Source: Parendozoicomonas haliclonae
Lineage (GTDB): Bacteria > Pseudomonadota > Gammaproteobacteria > Pseudomonadales > Endozoicomonadaceae
DNA: 64,000 nucleotides
NCBI RefSeq assembly: GCF_900174585.1
Contig: NZ_FWPT01000002.1
Span: forward strand, 558,001 to 622,000
Direction of reading: 5' to 3'
Below the pieces are notes generated by a model, which made no database searches, was not told where the DNA came from, and saw nothing but the letters and a program-made list of their open reading frames with translations. The number at the start of each line of letters is the position of its first letter. Position 1 is the first letter of the stretch. Shown one piece after another: positions 1 through 8,447 of this stretch. The translations under genes were made by a program, and so were the position numbers.

Positions 1-738
1 AATATCACCACCTGAAGCCAGTGTGCCGTCATTATTAAAAACCAGTGGACCACCTGTAATCGTTGTTGCTGGATCCAGATCTTCACCATCAAACTGATAG
101 TTTACATCCCAGTTGTTATCTGAAGTTTTGCTGAAATAAAGACTGAGGATATGAGGGTTGCCCTGACTGTCATAAATATTGAAAGCCATGGTGGAGTTGT
201 AGGATTCAGGATCAGCCGCACTGAAAGTGCCACTGGTCGGCACCTGATTTCTGGCATCAAGGTTTAGCTGTCCGGTCAAAGTTGAGGAAGCACTGGCCTG
301 CATATCCGCCGCACTCACCTGCAGATCCTGCTGGGTACCGGTCAGAATGTTGCCGTTCTCATCTGCCGAGAACCCCTGCAACCTCAGCCCCTGGTTATTC
401 ACCAGATAATTTTCCTGATCCAGTGAGAAGTAACCTGCCCGGGTATACGCCTGCTGCCCATTGTCGTTCAAAACAAAGAAGCCGTTGCCGCTTATCGCCA
501 GATCAAGGGCACTGTTGGTATAGGTCAGATTACCCTGGGTAAACTGCTGAGATGTATTGGCAACTTTTACCCCGGCAGGCTTGCTGTTACCCCCACCAAG
601 AGACGAGGCATAAAGATCGGCAAACTCACTCCGTGAGGATTTGAAACCAACGGTGTTTGAGTTGGCAATGTTATTACTGACGACCTCCAGATCCTGCTTG
701 GCAGCCTTCATCCCGCTCAAACCGATACCAAATGACAT
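1..738 (-). CDS. flgE: Flagellar hook protein FlgE (N-terminal part, runs off the left edge)
   Basis: The first 246 residues of the flagellar hook subunit are present; the C-terminus lies beyond base 1. The start is MSFGIGLSGMKAAKQDLEVV, followed by the rod/hook-family motif NNIANSNTVGFK at residues 22-33, both diagnostic of the FlgE/FlgG family. A SGNGFFVL-type motif follows near residue 80. FlgE is exported through the flagellar type III apparatus and polymerises into the hook outside the cell. It is the last visible gene of a minus-strand flgB-C-D-E run. The Shine-Dalgarno AAGGAG sits in the loop of a perfect 6-bp hairpin (740-757), which suggests translational control. Confidence 0.95.
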   Translation of the reverse strand, partial: MSFGIGLSGMKAAKQDLEVVSNNIANSNTVGFKSSRSEFADLYASSLGGGNSKPAGVKVANTSQQFTQGNLTYTNSALDLAISGNGFFVLNDNGQQAYTRAGYFSLDQENYLVNNQGLRLQGFSADENGNILTGTQQDLQVSAADMQASASSTLTGQLNLDARNQVPTSGTFSAADPESYNSTMAFNIYDSQGNPHILSLYFSKTSDNNWDVNYQFDGEDLDPATTITGGPLVFNNDGTLASGGDI

Positions 739-739
739 A

Positions 740-757
740 AATCAGCTCCTTCTGATT
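740..757 (-). promoter_or_regulatory. Hairpin holding the flgE Shine-Dalgarno in its loop
   Basis: On the minus strand AATCAG-AAGGAG-CTGATT forms a perfect 6-bp stem. The loop is the ribosome-binding sequence, and it ends one base before the flgE start codon region. A GGA in a hairpin loop overlapping the SD is the classic CsrA/RsmA target arrangement. That CsrA binds here is inference. Confidence 0.55.
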
Positions 758-799
758 ATTACTGCACGACTTATTCCTATACGATCTTGAACCGCAGCC

Positions 800-1453
800 T
801 TACTCACCAACCCGGGCAATCTGGGACAGTGGCATAGCACCAATGCCAGCAATATTTAATTCAACCTCAGTTCCACCATTGGGAATCACGACACTCTCGA
901 CTGAGGAGGTCAGCGACACCGGAACCTTCAGCTGCTCACCGCCACTGGTCGCGATAGCAGACAGTGAATAAACACCGGCATCCAAATCCAGCTCTGATAT
1001 ATCAAATGCCTGTCGTCCGGCTGAAGACTGGCCAAGGTCCAGCTCACCAACGATCTGCCCGGAAGCATCCGAAACCAGCACCCGAAGGCTGTCAGCAATG
1101 GTTGGCAGAGAGACTTCGCCCCGAATACTATCTCCGTCGTTAATCTCAACAACACTGGTGGGTACAGTCACCGTTCTCCCCACCAGATCTGTTGCCTGCA
1201 TAGCCTGGGAATACTGCATGGAACTCACCATACCGCTGAGGGTTTGATTAAGATTTTCCAGATTCTCGACACTGGTGATCTGCGCCAGCTGGGCAACAAA
1301 GTCCGTACTGCTCTTGGGTTGAAGTGGGTCCTGGTTATTCACCTCGGCCAGCAGCATCTGCATAAAGTCTTTTTGCTGCAGCCCTGCACTTTCACCCAGC
1401 TGTACACCACCGGTGTTGGTTACTGTTTTCTGGGAAAGACCATTGATATCCAT
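800..1453 (-). CDS. flgD: Flagellar hook-capping scaffold protein FlgD
   Basis: The product has 217 residues, close to the usual FlgD length. The N-terminal FlgD domain is clear at about residues 29-72 (DFMQMLLAEVNNQDPLQP and the QLAQITSVENLENLN helix). A beta-rich tudor/Fn3-like C-terminal half follows. FlgD caps the growing hook so that FlgE subunits can assemble, and is discarded when the hook is complete. It lies between flgC and flgE on the same strand, 25 bases after flgC, consistent with one flgBCDE transcript. Confidence 0.95.
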   Translation of the reverse strand: MDINGLSQKTVTNTGGVQLGESAGLQQKDFMQMLLAEVNNQDPLQPKSSTDFVAQLAQITSVENLENLNQTLSGMVSSMQYSQAMQATDLVGRTVTVPTSVVEINDGDSIRGEVSLPTIADSLRVLVSDASGQIVGELDLGQSSAGRQAFDISELDLDAGVYSLSAIATSGGEQLKVPVSLTSSVESVVIPNGGTEVELNIAGIGAMPLSQIARVGE

Positions 1454-1478
1454 ATCACTGGCTCCGTGTTATTTGCTT

Positions 1479-1907
1479 TTATTGCCCAAGGGTCAGCAGC
1501 CGCTGCTGCATCTTCTTGGCAGTTGTCATGATTTCAATACTGGTCTGGTAACTACGGGAGGCCGACATCATATCCGCCATCTCGGATACGAGATTGACCT
1601 TGGGATAAAACACATAACCATCTTCATCCGCATTAGGATGGTCGGGTTCATACTGGCGCTGCTCATTCGTTGCAGTGATACGTTGAATATCTGAAACCTT
1701 GACCTGCACCGAAGCGTTAGAGAGAGGCCCGGCCGGGCCGGGATTATCCTGAAATACGGTAAAGACCGGCTTAAGTGCCTGATAGGCTTCTTCCGGGGTA
1801 GAACCAGCACTGCCGGCATTGGCGAGATTACTGGCGACAGCATTCAAGCGAATAGTCTGGGCGGTAGCGGAAGAACCGGCGATAGAGAAGATCTGATTAA
1901 GCGACAT
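1479..1907 (-). CDS. flgC: Flagellar proximal rod protein FlgC
   Basis: The product has 142 residues, standard for FlgC. The N-terminal rod-family helix (IRLNAVASNLANAGSAGSTP) and the C-terminal helix (VNLVSEMADMMSASRSYQTS) are both present, the paired terminal helices that assemble in the rod. In this copy the usual N-terminal TPG motif reads AGSAGSTP. FlgC forms part of the proximal rod crossing the periplasm. It sits 14 bases downstream of flgB. Confidence 0.95.
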   Translation of the reverse strand: MSLNQIFSIAGSSATAQTIRLNAVASNLANAGSAGSTPEEAYQALKPVFTVFQDNPGPAGPLSNASVQVKVSDIQRITATNEQRQYEPDHPNADEDGYVFYPKVNLVSEMADMMSASRSYQTSIEIMTTAKKMQQRLLTLGQ

Positions 1908-1921
1908 TGTTATTTATTTTC

Positions 1922-2305
1922 CTATCGACCATTAATAGCGCGAGCCAAACCTTTGAACTTCATATTCAGGAACGAAAAACTGGTCTGGAAGGCCAGCGCA
2001 TTCTCGGCATAGTTCGCCTGCTCAACCCCCAGCTCGACACTGTTACCATCGGTGCTTTGCTGTTGAGGAATCCGGTACTTCACACTGCCATCACCCAGGC
2101 GATCCACACTGCCCATATGGTTGCCGGACGAAGACATCAACCGGCTGTTCTGCTGCTCCAGCACTGCGCCAAATTCAATATCCTTGGCTTTGAAGCCCGG
2201 GGTATCCACATTAGCGAGGTTACCGGCCAGTACCATGGCACGCTGAACCCGAAACTGCAGCGCGTCCGGATGAATACCCAATGCCTTATCAAAGTTGATC
2301 GCCAT
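1922..2305 (-). CDS. flgB: Flagellar proximal rod protein FlgB
   Basis: I start this gene at the ATG at 2305 (MAINFDKALG), which gives 127 residues and the usual FlgB N-terminus; an upstream in-frame codon at 2332 would add nine unlikely residues. The motif LAGNLANVDTPGFKAKDIEF near residue 30 is the rod-protein signature. A C-terminal amphipathic helix (NYAENALAFQTSFSFLNMKF) completes the family pattern. FlgB is a minor rod protein exported by the flagellar apparatus. It is the first gene of the flgBCDE run and has a sigma-54-type promoter just upstream. Confidence 0.93.
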   Translation of the reverse strand: MAINFDKALGIHPDALQFRVQRAMVLAGNLANVDTPGFKAKDIEFGAVLEQQNSRLMSSSGNHMGSVDRLGDGSVKYRIPQQQSTDGNSVELGVEQANYAENALAFQTSFSFLNMKFKGLARAINGR

Positions 2306-2310
2306 GTCTG

Positions 2311-2330
2311 TGTCCTGATCGTCCCTGATC
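2311..2330 (-). promoter_or_regulatory. Twin GGA motifs in the flgB leader
   Basis: The minus-strand leader just upstream of the flgB start reads GATC-AGGGAC-GATC, followed directly by AGGACA, which serves as the ribosome-binding site. The first GGA lies in a possible 4-bp hairpin and the second overlaps the SD. Two closely spaced GGA motifs are typical of CsrA targets. This is a weak structural call. Confidence 0.35.
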
Positions 2331-2355
2331 ACAATACAAATCTGTCTTCTAGATA

Positions 2356-2373
2356 GTGCGATTAATGTGCCAA
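2356..2373 (-). promoter_or_regulatory. Probable sigma-54 (RpoN) promoter of flgBCDE
   Basis: The minus strand reads TTGGCAC-ATTAA-TCGCAC, with GG and GC separated by exactly ten bases, matching the -24/-12 pattern TTGGCAC-N5-TTGCA except for one base in the -12 box. The predicted start of transcription is about 40 bases upstream of the flgB ATG. RpoN dependence of early/middle flagellar operons is usual in polar and lateral systems of this group. Confidence 0.6.
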
Positions 2374-2547
2374 CTCTTGATTCTTAAGAGGACATCCCAA
2401 GCCAGAGCCTTTCCGTCACTTGCAGGAGTCCGTCTCTGGTTTAAGGTGAATAGATAACGATTAAAAAGCGGAAGGCATTTTCCGGTTTATCGGAAAACGG
2501 ATTCCGGGTCAGCCAAAGAAGAATAAGTCTGGGAAGGATTCGCAGGT

Positions 2548-3267
2548 ATGAACAGCAAGATAACCTTACTGACTTTTACTTTGCTCTCGACAGGGTTGGC
2601 AGCAAGCCAGAGTGACGCTACCAAAAACACAGTAAACCAGCAGATAGAAACCGCAGTAAAAAAAGTATTACATCAACAGGTTCTCAAGCACGCACAAACG
2701 CTGGGCAGTCGGGATATCTCCATCGCGCTGGCCAGACTGCCAAAGCTCAAGCTGGAACCCTGCAGTCATACGCCCTCAGTCAAAGAAATAGGTTCCGGAA
2801 AGATCACCGCTAAACTGACCCGGCGGGTGAATTGCCAACAACCCAAATGGTCACTAAATATCAGAGCCGAGATAGGCATCTATAAACCAGTTGTATCAAG
2901 TCAGGTCACCATCCCTCGCAATACCCGAATCCTGAAAGATGATCTGTTATTGAAGCGGGAAAATCTGCTGACGCTGCACGGTCGCTACTTCACCCGCATC
3001 AGTGATGTTGCCGGACAGATGAGTCGCAGGCAGATTTACTCAGATCGGGTGCTGCAGCCTTCTATGGTTGCCACACCGGATATGGTTAACAGAAACAGTG
3101 CCGTCGATATTGAAGCAGGTCAGAAGGGATTTCGTATTGCCGTGAAGGGAATGGCCCTGGATTCAGGATCGCTGGGGGATCAGGTACAGGTCAGAAATCT
3201 GTCCTCTGGTAAGGTGATAACCGCTATAGTGACAGGCAAAAATAAAGTCAGTATTTCTAGCTTTTAA
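2548..3267 (+). CDS. flgA: P-ring assembly chaperone FlgA
   Basis: The product has 239 residues with a short N-terminal signal peptide (ending about ASQS, residue 22) and a C-terminal SAF/ChapFlgA domain (VSSQVTIPRNTRILKDDLLL; SLGDQVQVRNLSSGKVITA). FlgA is a periplasmic chaperone for assembly of the flagellar P ring (FlgI). It is divergent from flgBCDE, as in lateral flagellar clusters. It is followed by motB in convergent orientation with only 3 bases between them, so no flgM or flgN gene follows here as often occurs elsewhere. Confidence 0.93.
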   Translation: MNSKITLLTFTLLSTGLAASQSDATKNTVNQQIETAVKKVLHQQVLKHAQTLGSRDISIALARLPKLKLEPCSHTPSVKEIGSGKITAKLTRRVNCQQPKWSLNIRAEIGIYKPVVSSQVTIPRNTRILKDDLLLKRENLLTLHGRYFTRISDVAGQMSRRQIYSDRVLQPSMVATPDMVNRNSAVDIEAGQKGFRIAVKGMALDSGSLGDQVQVRNLSSGKVITAIVTGKNKVSISSF

Positions 3268-3270
3268 TTG

Positions 3271-4227
3271 TTATTCGGGAATATAAATTTCCGGAATCTG
3301 ATTATCGTGGGCTTCCTGATCTGCCTGCTCAAGATCCGCTTCCGGAATAGGACTCTTCTTTGGCAAGCCATTTTGCTCAACAGGGGCAAACAGTCTTTTA
3401 ATCCGCTGCGCCATAAAATCATTCAGGATCATCAGCTCAACCCGGCGGTTGGAGCCATCAAAAGGGTCATCCGGTATACGAGGCTCGTGGTCAGACAGGG
3501 CTGCCACCATAATAAACTGTTCATCCGGAACGCCGCCGAAGTTCAGAATCTTCTGAGCCATCAGTGCCCGCTCCCCTGAAAGGTTCCAGTTGCTGTAGCG
3601 ATAAACGCGGGTCGGTGTGGCATCGGTATGGCCGCTGACCATGATCGCACTCTCGGTTTTACTCAGCACCTTGCCCAGGGCAATCAGAAGATCTTCATAA
3701 AATGGGGTAAGACGGCTGCTGCCACTCTCGAACATATGGTCTTCATCATGGTCGAGAATCACCAGCCTTAAACCTTCCGGCAACACTTCCATAAACACAT
3801 ACTCATCAAGATGCTTTTCATCCTTTACGCCACTCAGCATCTTCTGCAGCTCTTTCACCAGCTCCTCAAACTCTACCTTTTCACCGCGCTGGGGTGCCTG
3901 CATATCTCCCACAACTTCAGTGCCATCTTTGCCCTGACCATTAGGACCACTCAGGCTCATATCCTGAATAATATTGGGAGAACCACCAAGATCGATCGGG
4001 TGAGCAGAGCCTTGCTTGGTAAAGGAACCGGGGTCGGAAAAATAGGAGGAGATCACTTCTTTCTGCTGCTCATCAGTCACAGCCAGCAGCCATAACACCA
4101 GAAACAGAGCCATCATCGCGATGGCAAAGTCGGCTATGGCCACCTTCCACGAGCCGCCATGGTGACCATCGCCGTGGCCACCTTTGACCTTCTTTACAAT
4201 AACGACTGAGCCTTTGTCTCCTGCCAT
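3271..4227 (-). CDS. motB: Proton-type flagellar stator protein MotB/LafU
   Basis: The product has 318 residues. The single membrane segment is at about residues 29-50, with the sequence IADFAIAMMALFLVLWLLA. Asp33 corresponds to the essential proton-binding Asp of MotB (Asp32 in E. coli), and the GSWKVAIADF context is MotB-like rather than PomB-like, so the motor is probably proton driven. A C-terminal OmpA-like peptidoglycan-binding domain (about 165-275; SGHTDATPTR, NRRVELMIL) anchors the stator to the wall. It lies 14 bases downstream of motA and ends the fliC-to-motB gene run, the position of lafU. Confidence 0.95.
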   Translation of the reverse strand: MAGDKGSVVIVKKVKGGHGDGHHGGSWKVAIADFAIAMMALFLVLWLLAVTDEQQKEVISSYFSDPGSFTKQGSAHPIDLGGSPNIIQDMSLSGPNGQGKDGTEVVGDMQAPQRGEKVEFEELVKELQKMLSGVKDEKHLDEYVFMEVLPEGLRLVILDHDEDHMFESGSSRLTPFYEDLLIALGKVLSKTESAIMVSGHTDATPTRVYRYSNWNLSGERALMAQKILNFGGVPDEQFIMVAALSDHEPRIPDDPFDGSNRRVELMILNDFMAQRIKRLFAPVEQNGLPKKSPIPEADLEQADQEAHDNQIPEIYIPE

Positions 4228-4241
4228 GTTCTACTCCTGGC

Positions 4242-5093
4242 TCAGCCTTCGAGAATTTTTTCCATCTCTTCAAAGGAGGGGCGGCTTTCCGAAAAGAGCA
4301 CCTTACGCCCGGCCTCTACCGCCATGGCTGGCGGTGTTCCATGACGGAAGCTGATCAGAGACGCCTTGATGCACTCCAGCGCCTTGATCTCATAATGTAC
4401 AGAATGAACGATGGAGCCAGCCATCGGACCGACCACACCATAACCCAGGAATACCCCCATAAACGTACCCACCAGTGCCGCACCGATATGGGCACCCAAC
4501 TGTTCCGGCGGGCCATCAAGTGATTGCATGGTAATTACGATACCCAGTACCGCCGCCATAATGCCGAAACCGGGAAGGGCATCGGCAATCTCCTGCAAGG
4601 CTTTCCCCGGCCGGGACAGCTCGCCTTCGTAGGTTTCGATCTCATGCTCCATCAGCGCTTCAAAGTTGTGGGTATCAAGGTTATCCACAAGTGAAAGGCG
4701 GAAATTATCGGTGATAAACAGCATGGTCTGGGGGGTTTTGAGAATACGCGGATAGCTTTTGAACAGTTCGCTGTTATCCGGATTCTCGATATGTTCTTCC
4801 AGCTGTTTTCTGCCGCCCTGTTTCCGGGCCACCTCAAACAGCTGATTGAGCATCTGTAGCAGGGTTTCGTAGTATTTCTGGTTGTAGCCGGTGCCAGTCA
4901 GGGTAAATTTGATATGCCGACCAGCCGCCGCCACCACCTTCCAGGGGTGGGCAATACAAAATGCCCCAAAAGCCCCGCCGGCAATAATCAGGATCTCATA
5001 GGGCTGCCAGAGGTTGATAAGGTTACCGTGGGCCAGCACGAAGCCGCCCAGAATGCTGGCTAACAAGATGATAAAGCCGGCGACTTTAAACAT
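4242..5093 (-). CDS. motA: Flagellar stator protein MotA/LafT
   Basis: I start at the ATG at 5093 (MFKVAGFIILLASILGGFVL), two bases after the fliA stop, giving 283 residues; an upstream TTG at 5108 would overlap fliA. Four membrane segments are visible (two N-terminal, two near residues 150-215). The cytoplasmic loop keeps the MotA pattern GGRKQLEEHIENP, where conserved charged residues contact FliG. With MotB it forms the proton-conducting stator. Its place between the sigma factor gene and motB matches lafT of lateral flagella. Confidence 0.95.
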   Translation of the reverse strand: MFKVAGFIILLASILGGFVLAHGNLINLWQPYEILIIAGGAFGAFCIAHPWKVVAAAGRHIKFTLTGTGYNQKYYETLLQMLNQLFEVARKQGGRKQLEEHIENPDNSELFKSYPRILKTPQTMLFITDNFRLSLVDNLDTHNFEALMEHEIETYEGELSRPGKALQEIADALPGFGIMAAVLGIVITMQSLDGPPEQLGAHIGAALVGTFMGVFLGYGVVGPMAGSIVHSVHYEIKALECIKASLISFRHGTPPAMAVEAGRKVLFSESRPSFEEMEKILEG

Positions 5094-5095
5094 GG

Positions 5096-5833
5096 CTACT
5101 GACCCCAATCCTTCAAAAGAGCTTTCAGCTTTTTCAGCCCCTGCCCATGCAGCTGACAGATCCGGGCTTCCGAAACTTCAAACACCGCAGCAATTTCTTT
5201 CATATTCATATCCTGCACGTAGTACAGGTTGAAAATCTGCTGGGTTCTTTCCGGAAGCTCTTTTAATGCATCGGCCAGATCCCCCTGTTCACAATACTCA
5301 AAGATGCTTTCCTCGGAGGAATGCTCAGAGTCTTCGACCACTTCCCCGGCATCCTGCACCTCATCCAGACTCAGTAGCCTGGCTGCATGGGTGCTGTTCA
5401 GCAGCTTCTGATAGCGTTCCAGGGTAAATCCCATGGCCTCAGCCACTTCCCGATCATGGGGCGGGCGACCCAGAGTTTTTTCCAGATGGGTAAGAATTTT
5501 AGAGAGGTGCTGGGTCTCTTCGCGGGTACGGCGGGGGCGCCAGTCACCCTGACGCACCATATCGATCATCGCCCCATGGATACGATGGCGGGCAAACTGT
5601 TCAAATGTTGCGGTCTGGCTCTGGTCGTAGCGTCCGGCGGCTTCAATCAAACCGACCACACCGGACTGCATCAGATCATCAACGGTCGCGACATGCCCTA
5701 CAGAACTGACCAGATGCAGAGCAATTTTACGGACCAGCCCTAAATGCTTGCGTACCAGTTCATCCAGACCACCAGCCGCAGCAGGTTTGCTCTGTTGTTG
5801 GTATGCCGCGATTCCCTGCTGGTTCATAGCCAT
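5096..5833 (-). CDS. fliA: Flagellar sigma-28 factor FliA/LafS
   Basis: The product has 245 residues and the sigma-70-family regions 2, 3 and 4. Region 2 includes VDDLMQSGVVGLIEAAGRYD and the FEQFARHRIHGAMIDMVRQ helix, both typical of FliA. Region 4 has the HTH MKEIAAVFEVSEARICQLHG. It directs transcription of late flagellar genes (flagellin, motor, cap). Its place between fliL and motA on the flagellin strand corresponds to lafS of lateral flagellar systems. The matching anti-sigma gene flgM is not seen in the window. Confidence 0.95.
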   Translation of the reverse strand: MAMNQQGIAAYQQQSKPAAAGGLDELVRKHLGLVRKIALHLVSSVGHVATVDDLMQSGVVGLIEAAGRYDQSQTATFEQFARHRIHGAMIDMVRQGDWRPRRTREETQHLSKILTHLEKTLGRPPHDREVAEAMGFTLERYQKLLNSTHAARLLSLDEVQDAGEVVEDSEHSSEESIFEYCEQGDLADALKELPERTQQIFNLYYVQDMNMKEIAAVFEVSEARICQLHGQGLKKLKALLKDWGQ

Positions 5834-5857
5834 CGGTCAGATGTCTTGAGAATATGA

Positions 5858-6340
5858 TTATTGGATAACCATATTCACAATCATGACATCCTCGACCTGC
5901 TCACCGCCCAACTCAGACAATGCCTCACGTACCTTCTCCAGCGAGCCTTTACGCAGACGGTCCGGTGTGTCAGCCAGCAGAGCATCTTTGTAGGTCATAC
6001 CATTGAGAAAGCCAATCAGCTCATTACGGATCAGGGGCGTATTTTCTTCCAGCACCATCACCATGGGCTCTTCGCGGGTCATGATGGCCAGCTCAAGTTG
6101 CAGATAGTGGGGTTTGCGGTCACCGGTCAGGGAGATAACAAAGGGTTCCAGATTGTGGAACAACGCCTTCTTAACAATTTCTTCTTCGCTCTCTTCCTTT
6201 TCTGCGCCCATCATAAAGAAAGCCGCTCCGCCGCCCCCCACAACCAGCAGGCCAACGATGGCAATAATCAGCATCATGCTGGAAGAGCTTTTGCCGCTCT
6301 CCTTGCTGTCCTTTTCCTTGTTATCGTCTTCGTCAGCCAT
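5858..6340 (-). CDS. fliL: Flagellar basal-body-associated protein FliL
   Basis: The product has 160 residues with a charged N-terminus, one membrane segment at about residues 21-44 (MMLIIAIVGLLVVGGGGAAF) and a FliL periplasmic domain ending in the usual VEDVMIVNMVIQ. FliL surrounds the stator and supports torque. It lies between fliK and fliA, the position of lafF. Confidence 0.92.
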   Translation of the reverse strand: MADEDDNKEKDSKESGKSSSSMMLIIAIVGLLVVGGGGAAFFMMGAEKEESEEEIVKKALFHNLEPFVISLTGDRKPHYLQLELAIMTREEPMVMVLEENTPLIRNELIGFLNGMTYKDALLADTPDRLRKGSLEKVREALSELGGEQVEDVMIVNMVIQ

Positions 6341-6360
6341 AATCGTTCCCTGTTAATTTT

Positions 6361-7644
6361 TTATGCGTAAATATCCAGAAGCCCTGTCGCCTGGGACGGC
6401 GTAGCAAGAGCACTGATTTGCGATTCCATCATGGAGGTATCAGTGATATTGCTCTCACGGGAAGACAGCAGCTCTTCTCCTCCTCTGCCCTCGCCCATGG
6501 AGCGTTCATGGGATATATCCACATTCACCAGATTCATCTGCTGCTGATCAAAAAACTGCCGGAGTCGATCAACCTGCTGGTTCAACATATCCCGTAACTG
6601 AGCATTGCCAGCCTGAAACTGCACGGCGACCTGATCACCATCCACCTTCAGCATAATTTTTAGCTGCCCCAATTCAGGAGGATCCATCCGCAGAGTGGCT
6701 TGCCGCTGGTCTTTATTGAGCATCACCATCAACCGCTCGCCCATCTGTTCCCCTTTAATGGCCTGCCCTGAGAGCTGCTCCTGGAATGAACGTGTGGGGT
6801 TGGCAAGGAGCTTCAATGCTTCTGCACTTTCGACAGAGGTTTGAGGAGATAAAGGCGAATCCGAACGAACCTGAGAGAGTCCATGATTTTGTAAGGATGG
6901 GTTCTGTAAAGATTGCTCCGCTCTTAATTGCGGTTGTTGATTCGTCGTCTTGATCAGCTCGTTGAATTCCTGAAACTCTGGATCAACAGTGATTGGTGTT
7001 TTTAGCACTGTCAGAGGCTCTAATGTGCGCAGTTGCTGACTAACCTCAACAGCCGGTTGATAAGTTTGCGAATCGGATTTCACCATTTCCAGTGGTTGTT
7101 GGTTCTGTAATGGCAGTGACTGGGAACGAGAGGCTTGCTGCTCAACATCCTGCGCCAAAAGGCTATGGACTGACTCAGTAGCAGTCAGAGATTTATAAAC
7201 TGGCTGCCCCGTAGGTAACCCCGTAATCGGTAAAACAGCTCTGCCGTTTAAGCTTCTATCTATTGGGTGTGAGACAACGGCAATCCCTGAAGCCAGCTCC
7301 AATTCCGAAGCAGTTGATGAGGCAGATAACTGCGGGTTAATAGCCGTCGAGAGTATGTTGGCAAAAACTGGGAAACCTTCGCTACCCTGCCCTTCCGCTG
7401 TGAGCAGTTGCTGCAAAAGTTCCTGATCTTGCAGCAGAGAATCAGGTAAAAAGGTTAATCCCTGTTGCGCCGGGGCTGTTCTTAAAGAAGAGACTCTGGC
7501 CGGAAGAGCCATGGCCTGCGGCAGGCTTTGGGGTAAGTTTGAAGAGAAAGCAGAAGACGTTGAGGCATGCTGCAGATTCAGCACCGCAGACCCCATAGGC
7601 AGGGCAACAGTTGGCAATGTTGCGGGTGCAGCAGAACCTTCCAT
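6361..7644 (-). CDS. fliK: Flagellar hook-length control protein FliK
   Basis: The product has 427 residues. The N-terminal 300 residues are low in complexity and rich in Gln, Ser and Leu, as expected of the flexible ruler. The C-terminal Flg_hook domain is at about 300-385 and holds RMDPPELGQLKIMLKVDG and FQAGNAQLRDMLNQQVDRLR, the family signature. FliK measures hook length and switches export specificity through FlhB. It follows the fliT-like gene by 8 bases, the lafE position. Confidence 0.93.
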   Translation of the reverse strand: MEGSAAPATLPTVALPMGSAVLNLQHASTSSAFSSNLPQSLPQAMALPARVSSLRTAPAQQGLTFLPDSLLQDQELLQQLLTAEGQGSEGFPVFANILSTAINPQLSASSTASELELASGIAVVSHPIDRSLNGRAVLPITGLPTGQPVYKSLTATESVHSLLAQDVEQQASRSQSLPLQNQQPLEMVKSDSQTYQPAVEVSQQLRTLEPLTVLKTPITVDPEFQEFNELIKTTNQQPQLRAEQSLQNPSLQNHGLSQVRSDSPLSPQTSVESAEALKLLANPTRSFQEQLSGQAIKGEQMGERLMVMLNKDQRQATLRMDPPELGQLKIMLKVDGDQVAVQFQAGNAQLRDMLNQQVDRLRQFFDQQQMNLVNVDISHERSMGEGRGGEELLSSRESNITDTSMMESQISALATPSQATGLLDIYA

Positions 7645-7652
7645 GCTCAGTC

Positions 7653-7979
7653 TTACTCTCCGTATCCCTTCATTCGATCAGTCGCGTGATAATGACGAAC
7701 AGCCCTGAGCTTGCTGCCTTGCTGGTCCAACTGTTCTTTCAGCTGATTCCGCTCACTCGTCATTTCCTCAACAATACGCAGGTATTGCTGCTGCAAAGCC
7801 ATTAACGCATCCCGCAGTTCACCATCCGGTAGTTTATCGGCAAAAGCCTGTTCCGCCATTTTCCGAACACTGTGCTCCCGGGTCATTAACAGACTCCAGT
7901 CCCTTAAATCCCAGGCTTGCTGAAGCTCATGCCGGGCCTGATGAAAATGTTCCGCAGTCAGCGCTGAAGCTTCAGGCAT
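7653..7979 (-). CDS. FliT-like flagellar chaperone (LafD position)
   Basis: A helical protein of 108 residues if started at the ATG at 7979 (MPEASALTAEHFHQARHELQ); a GTG at 7985 is also possible. It shows only charged, Gln-rich helices, consistent with the small, poorly conserved FliT/LafD chaperone that binds the cap protein FliD. No motif proves this. The call rests on size, helical make-up and position between fliS and fliK. The start overlaps the end of fliS by a few bases, indicating coupled translation. Confidence 0.7.
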   Translation of the reverse strand: MPEASALTAEHFHQARHELQQAWDLRDWSLLMTREHSVRKMAEQAFADKLPDGELRDALMALQQQYLRIVEEMTSERNQLKEQLDQQGSKLRAVRHYHATDRMKGYGE

Positions 7980-8409
7980 GGCCACTCACTCCGGCAGAAG
8001 ACTGTTGATCAACTTTTGGCAGCGGCGCTGGAGCCTGCTTGCCAATGCCATCCCAGGCTTCACGTATAGACTTCATCAGTCCAATAACTTCGGTCACCTT
8101 ATCCAGACTGTTTTCCGGACCGGCTGCCAATAATTGCTGAACCGAGTAGCGATACAGGCTGCGCAGGTTCTCTGCCAGCTCTCCACCAGCCTCAACATTC
8201 AAGGAAGAATCCAGCGCCATAAGGATCTCAATGCAATGGGAGATCTGATCCCCTTTCTGGTCCGGCTGGTTGCGTTCCATACAGCCTTTTACTCTGGCCA
8301 GGGATACCATCAGCTCCTGAAACAACAGCTGAATCAACTTGTAGGGGTCGGCTGTTTCCGCCTGTGCCTTGCTTTGCACATTACGATAGGCTGTCAGACC
8401 GTTACTCAT
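7972..8409 (-). CDS. fliS: Flagellin export chaperone FliS
   Basis: The product has 145 residues with the FliS hallmark AYRNVQSKAQAETADPYKLIQLLFQ split over the N-terminus (key parts YRNVQ and ADPYKLIQLLF) and helical remainder. It binds the C-terminal helices of flagellin and delivers it to the export gate FlhA. It is placed between fliD and the fliT-like gene (lafC position). A C-terminal tail rich in Pro, Ala and Ser is slightly longer than in typical FliS. Confidence 0.93.
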   Translation of the reverse strand: MSNGLTAYRNVQSKAQAETADPYKLIQLLFQELMVSLARVKGCMERNQPDQKGDQISHCIEILMALDSSLNVEAGGELAENLRSLYRYSVQQLLAAGPENSLDKVTEVIGLMKSIREAWDGIGKQAPAPLPKVDQQSSAGVSGHA

Positions 8410-8447
8410 CCCAATAGTCCCTTCCCTGGTCAGTCGGTAAATAGGGT

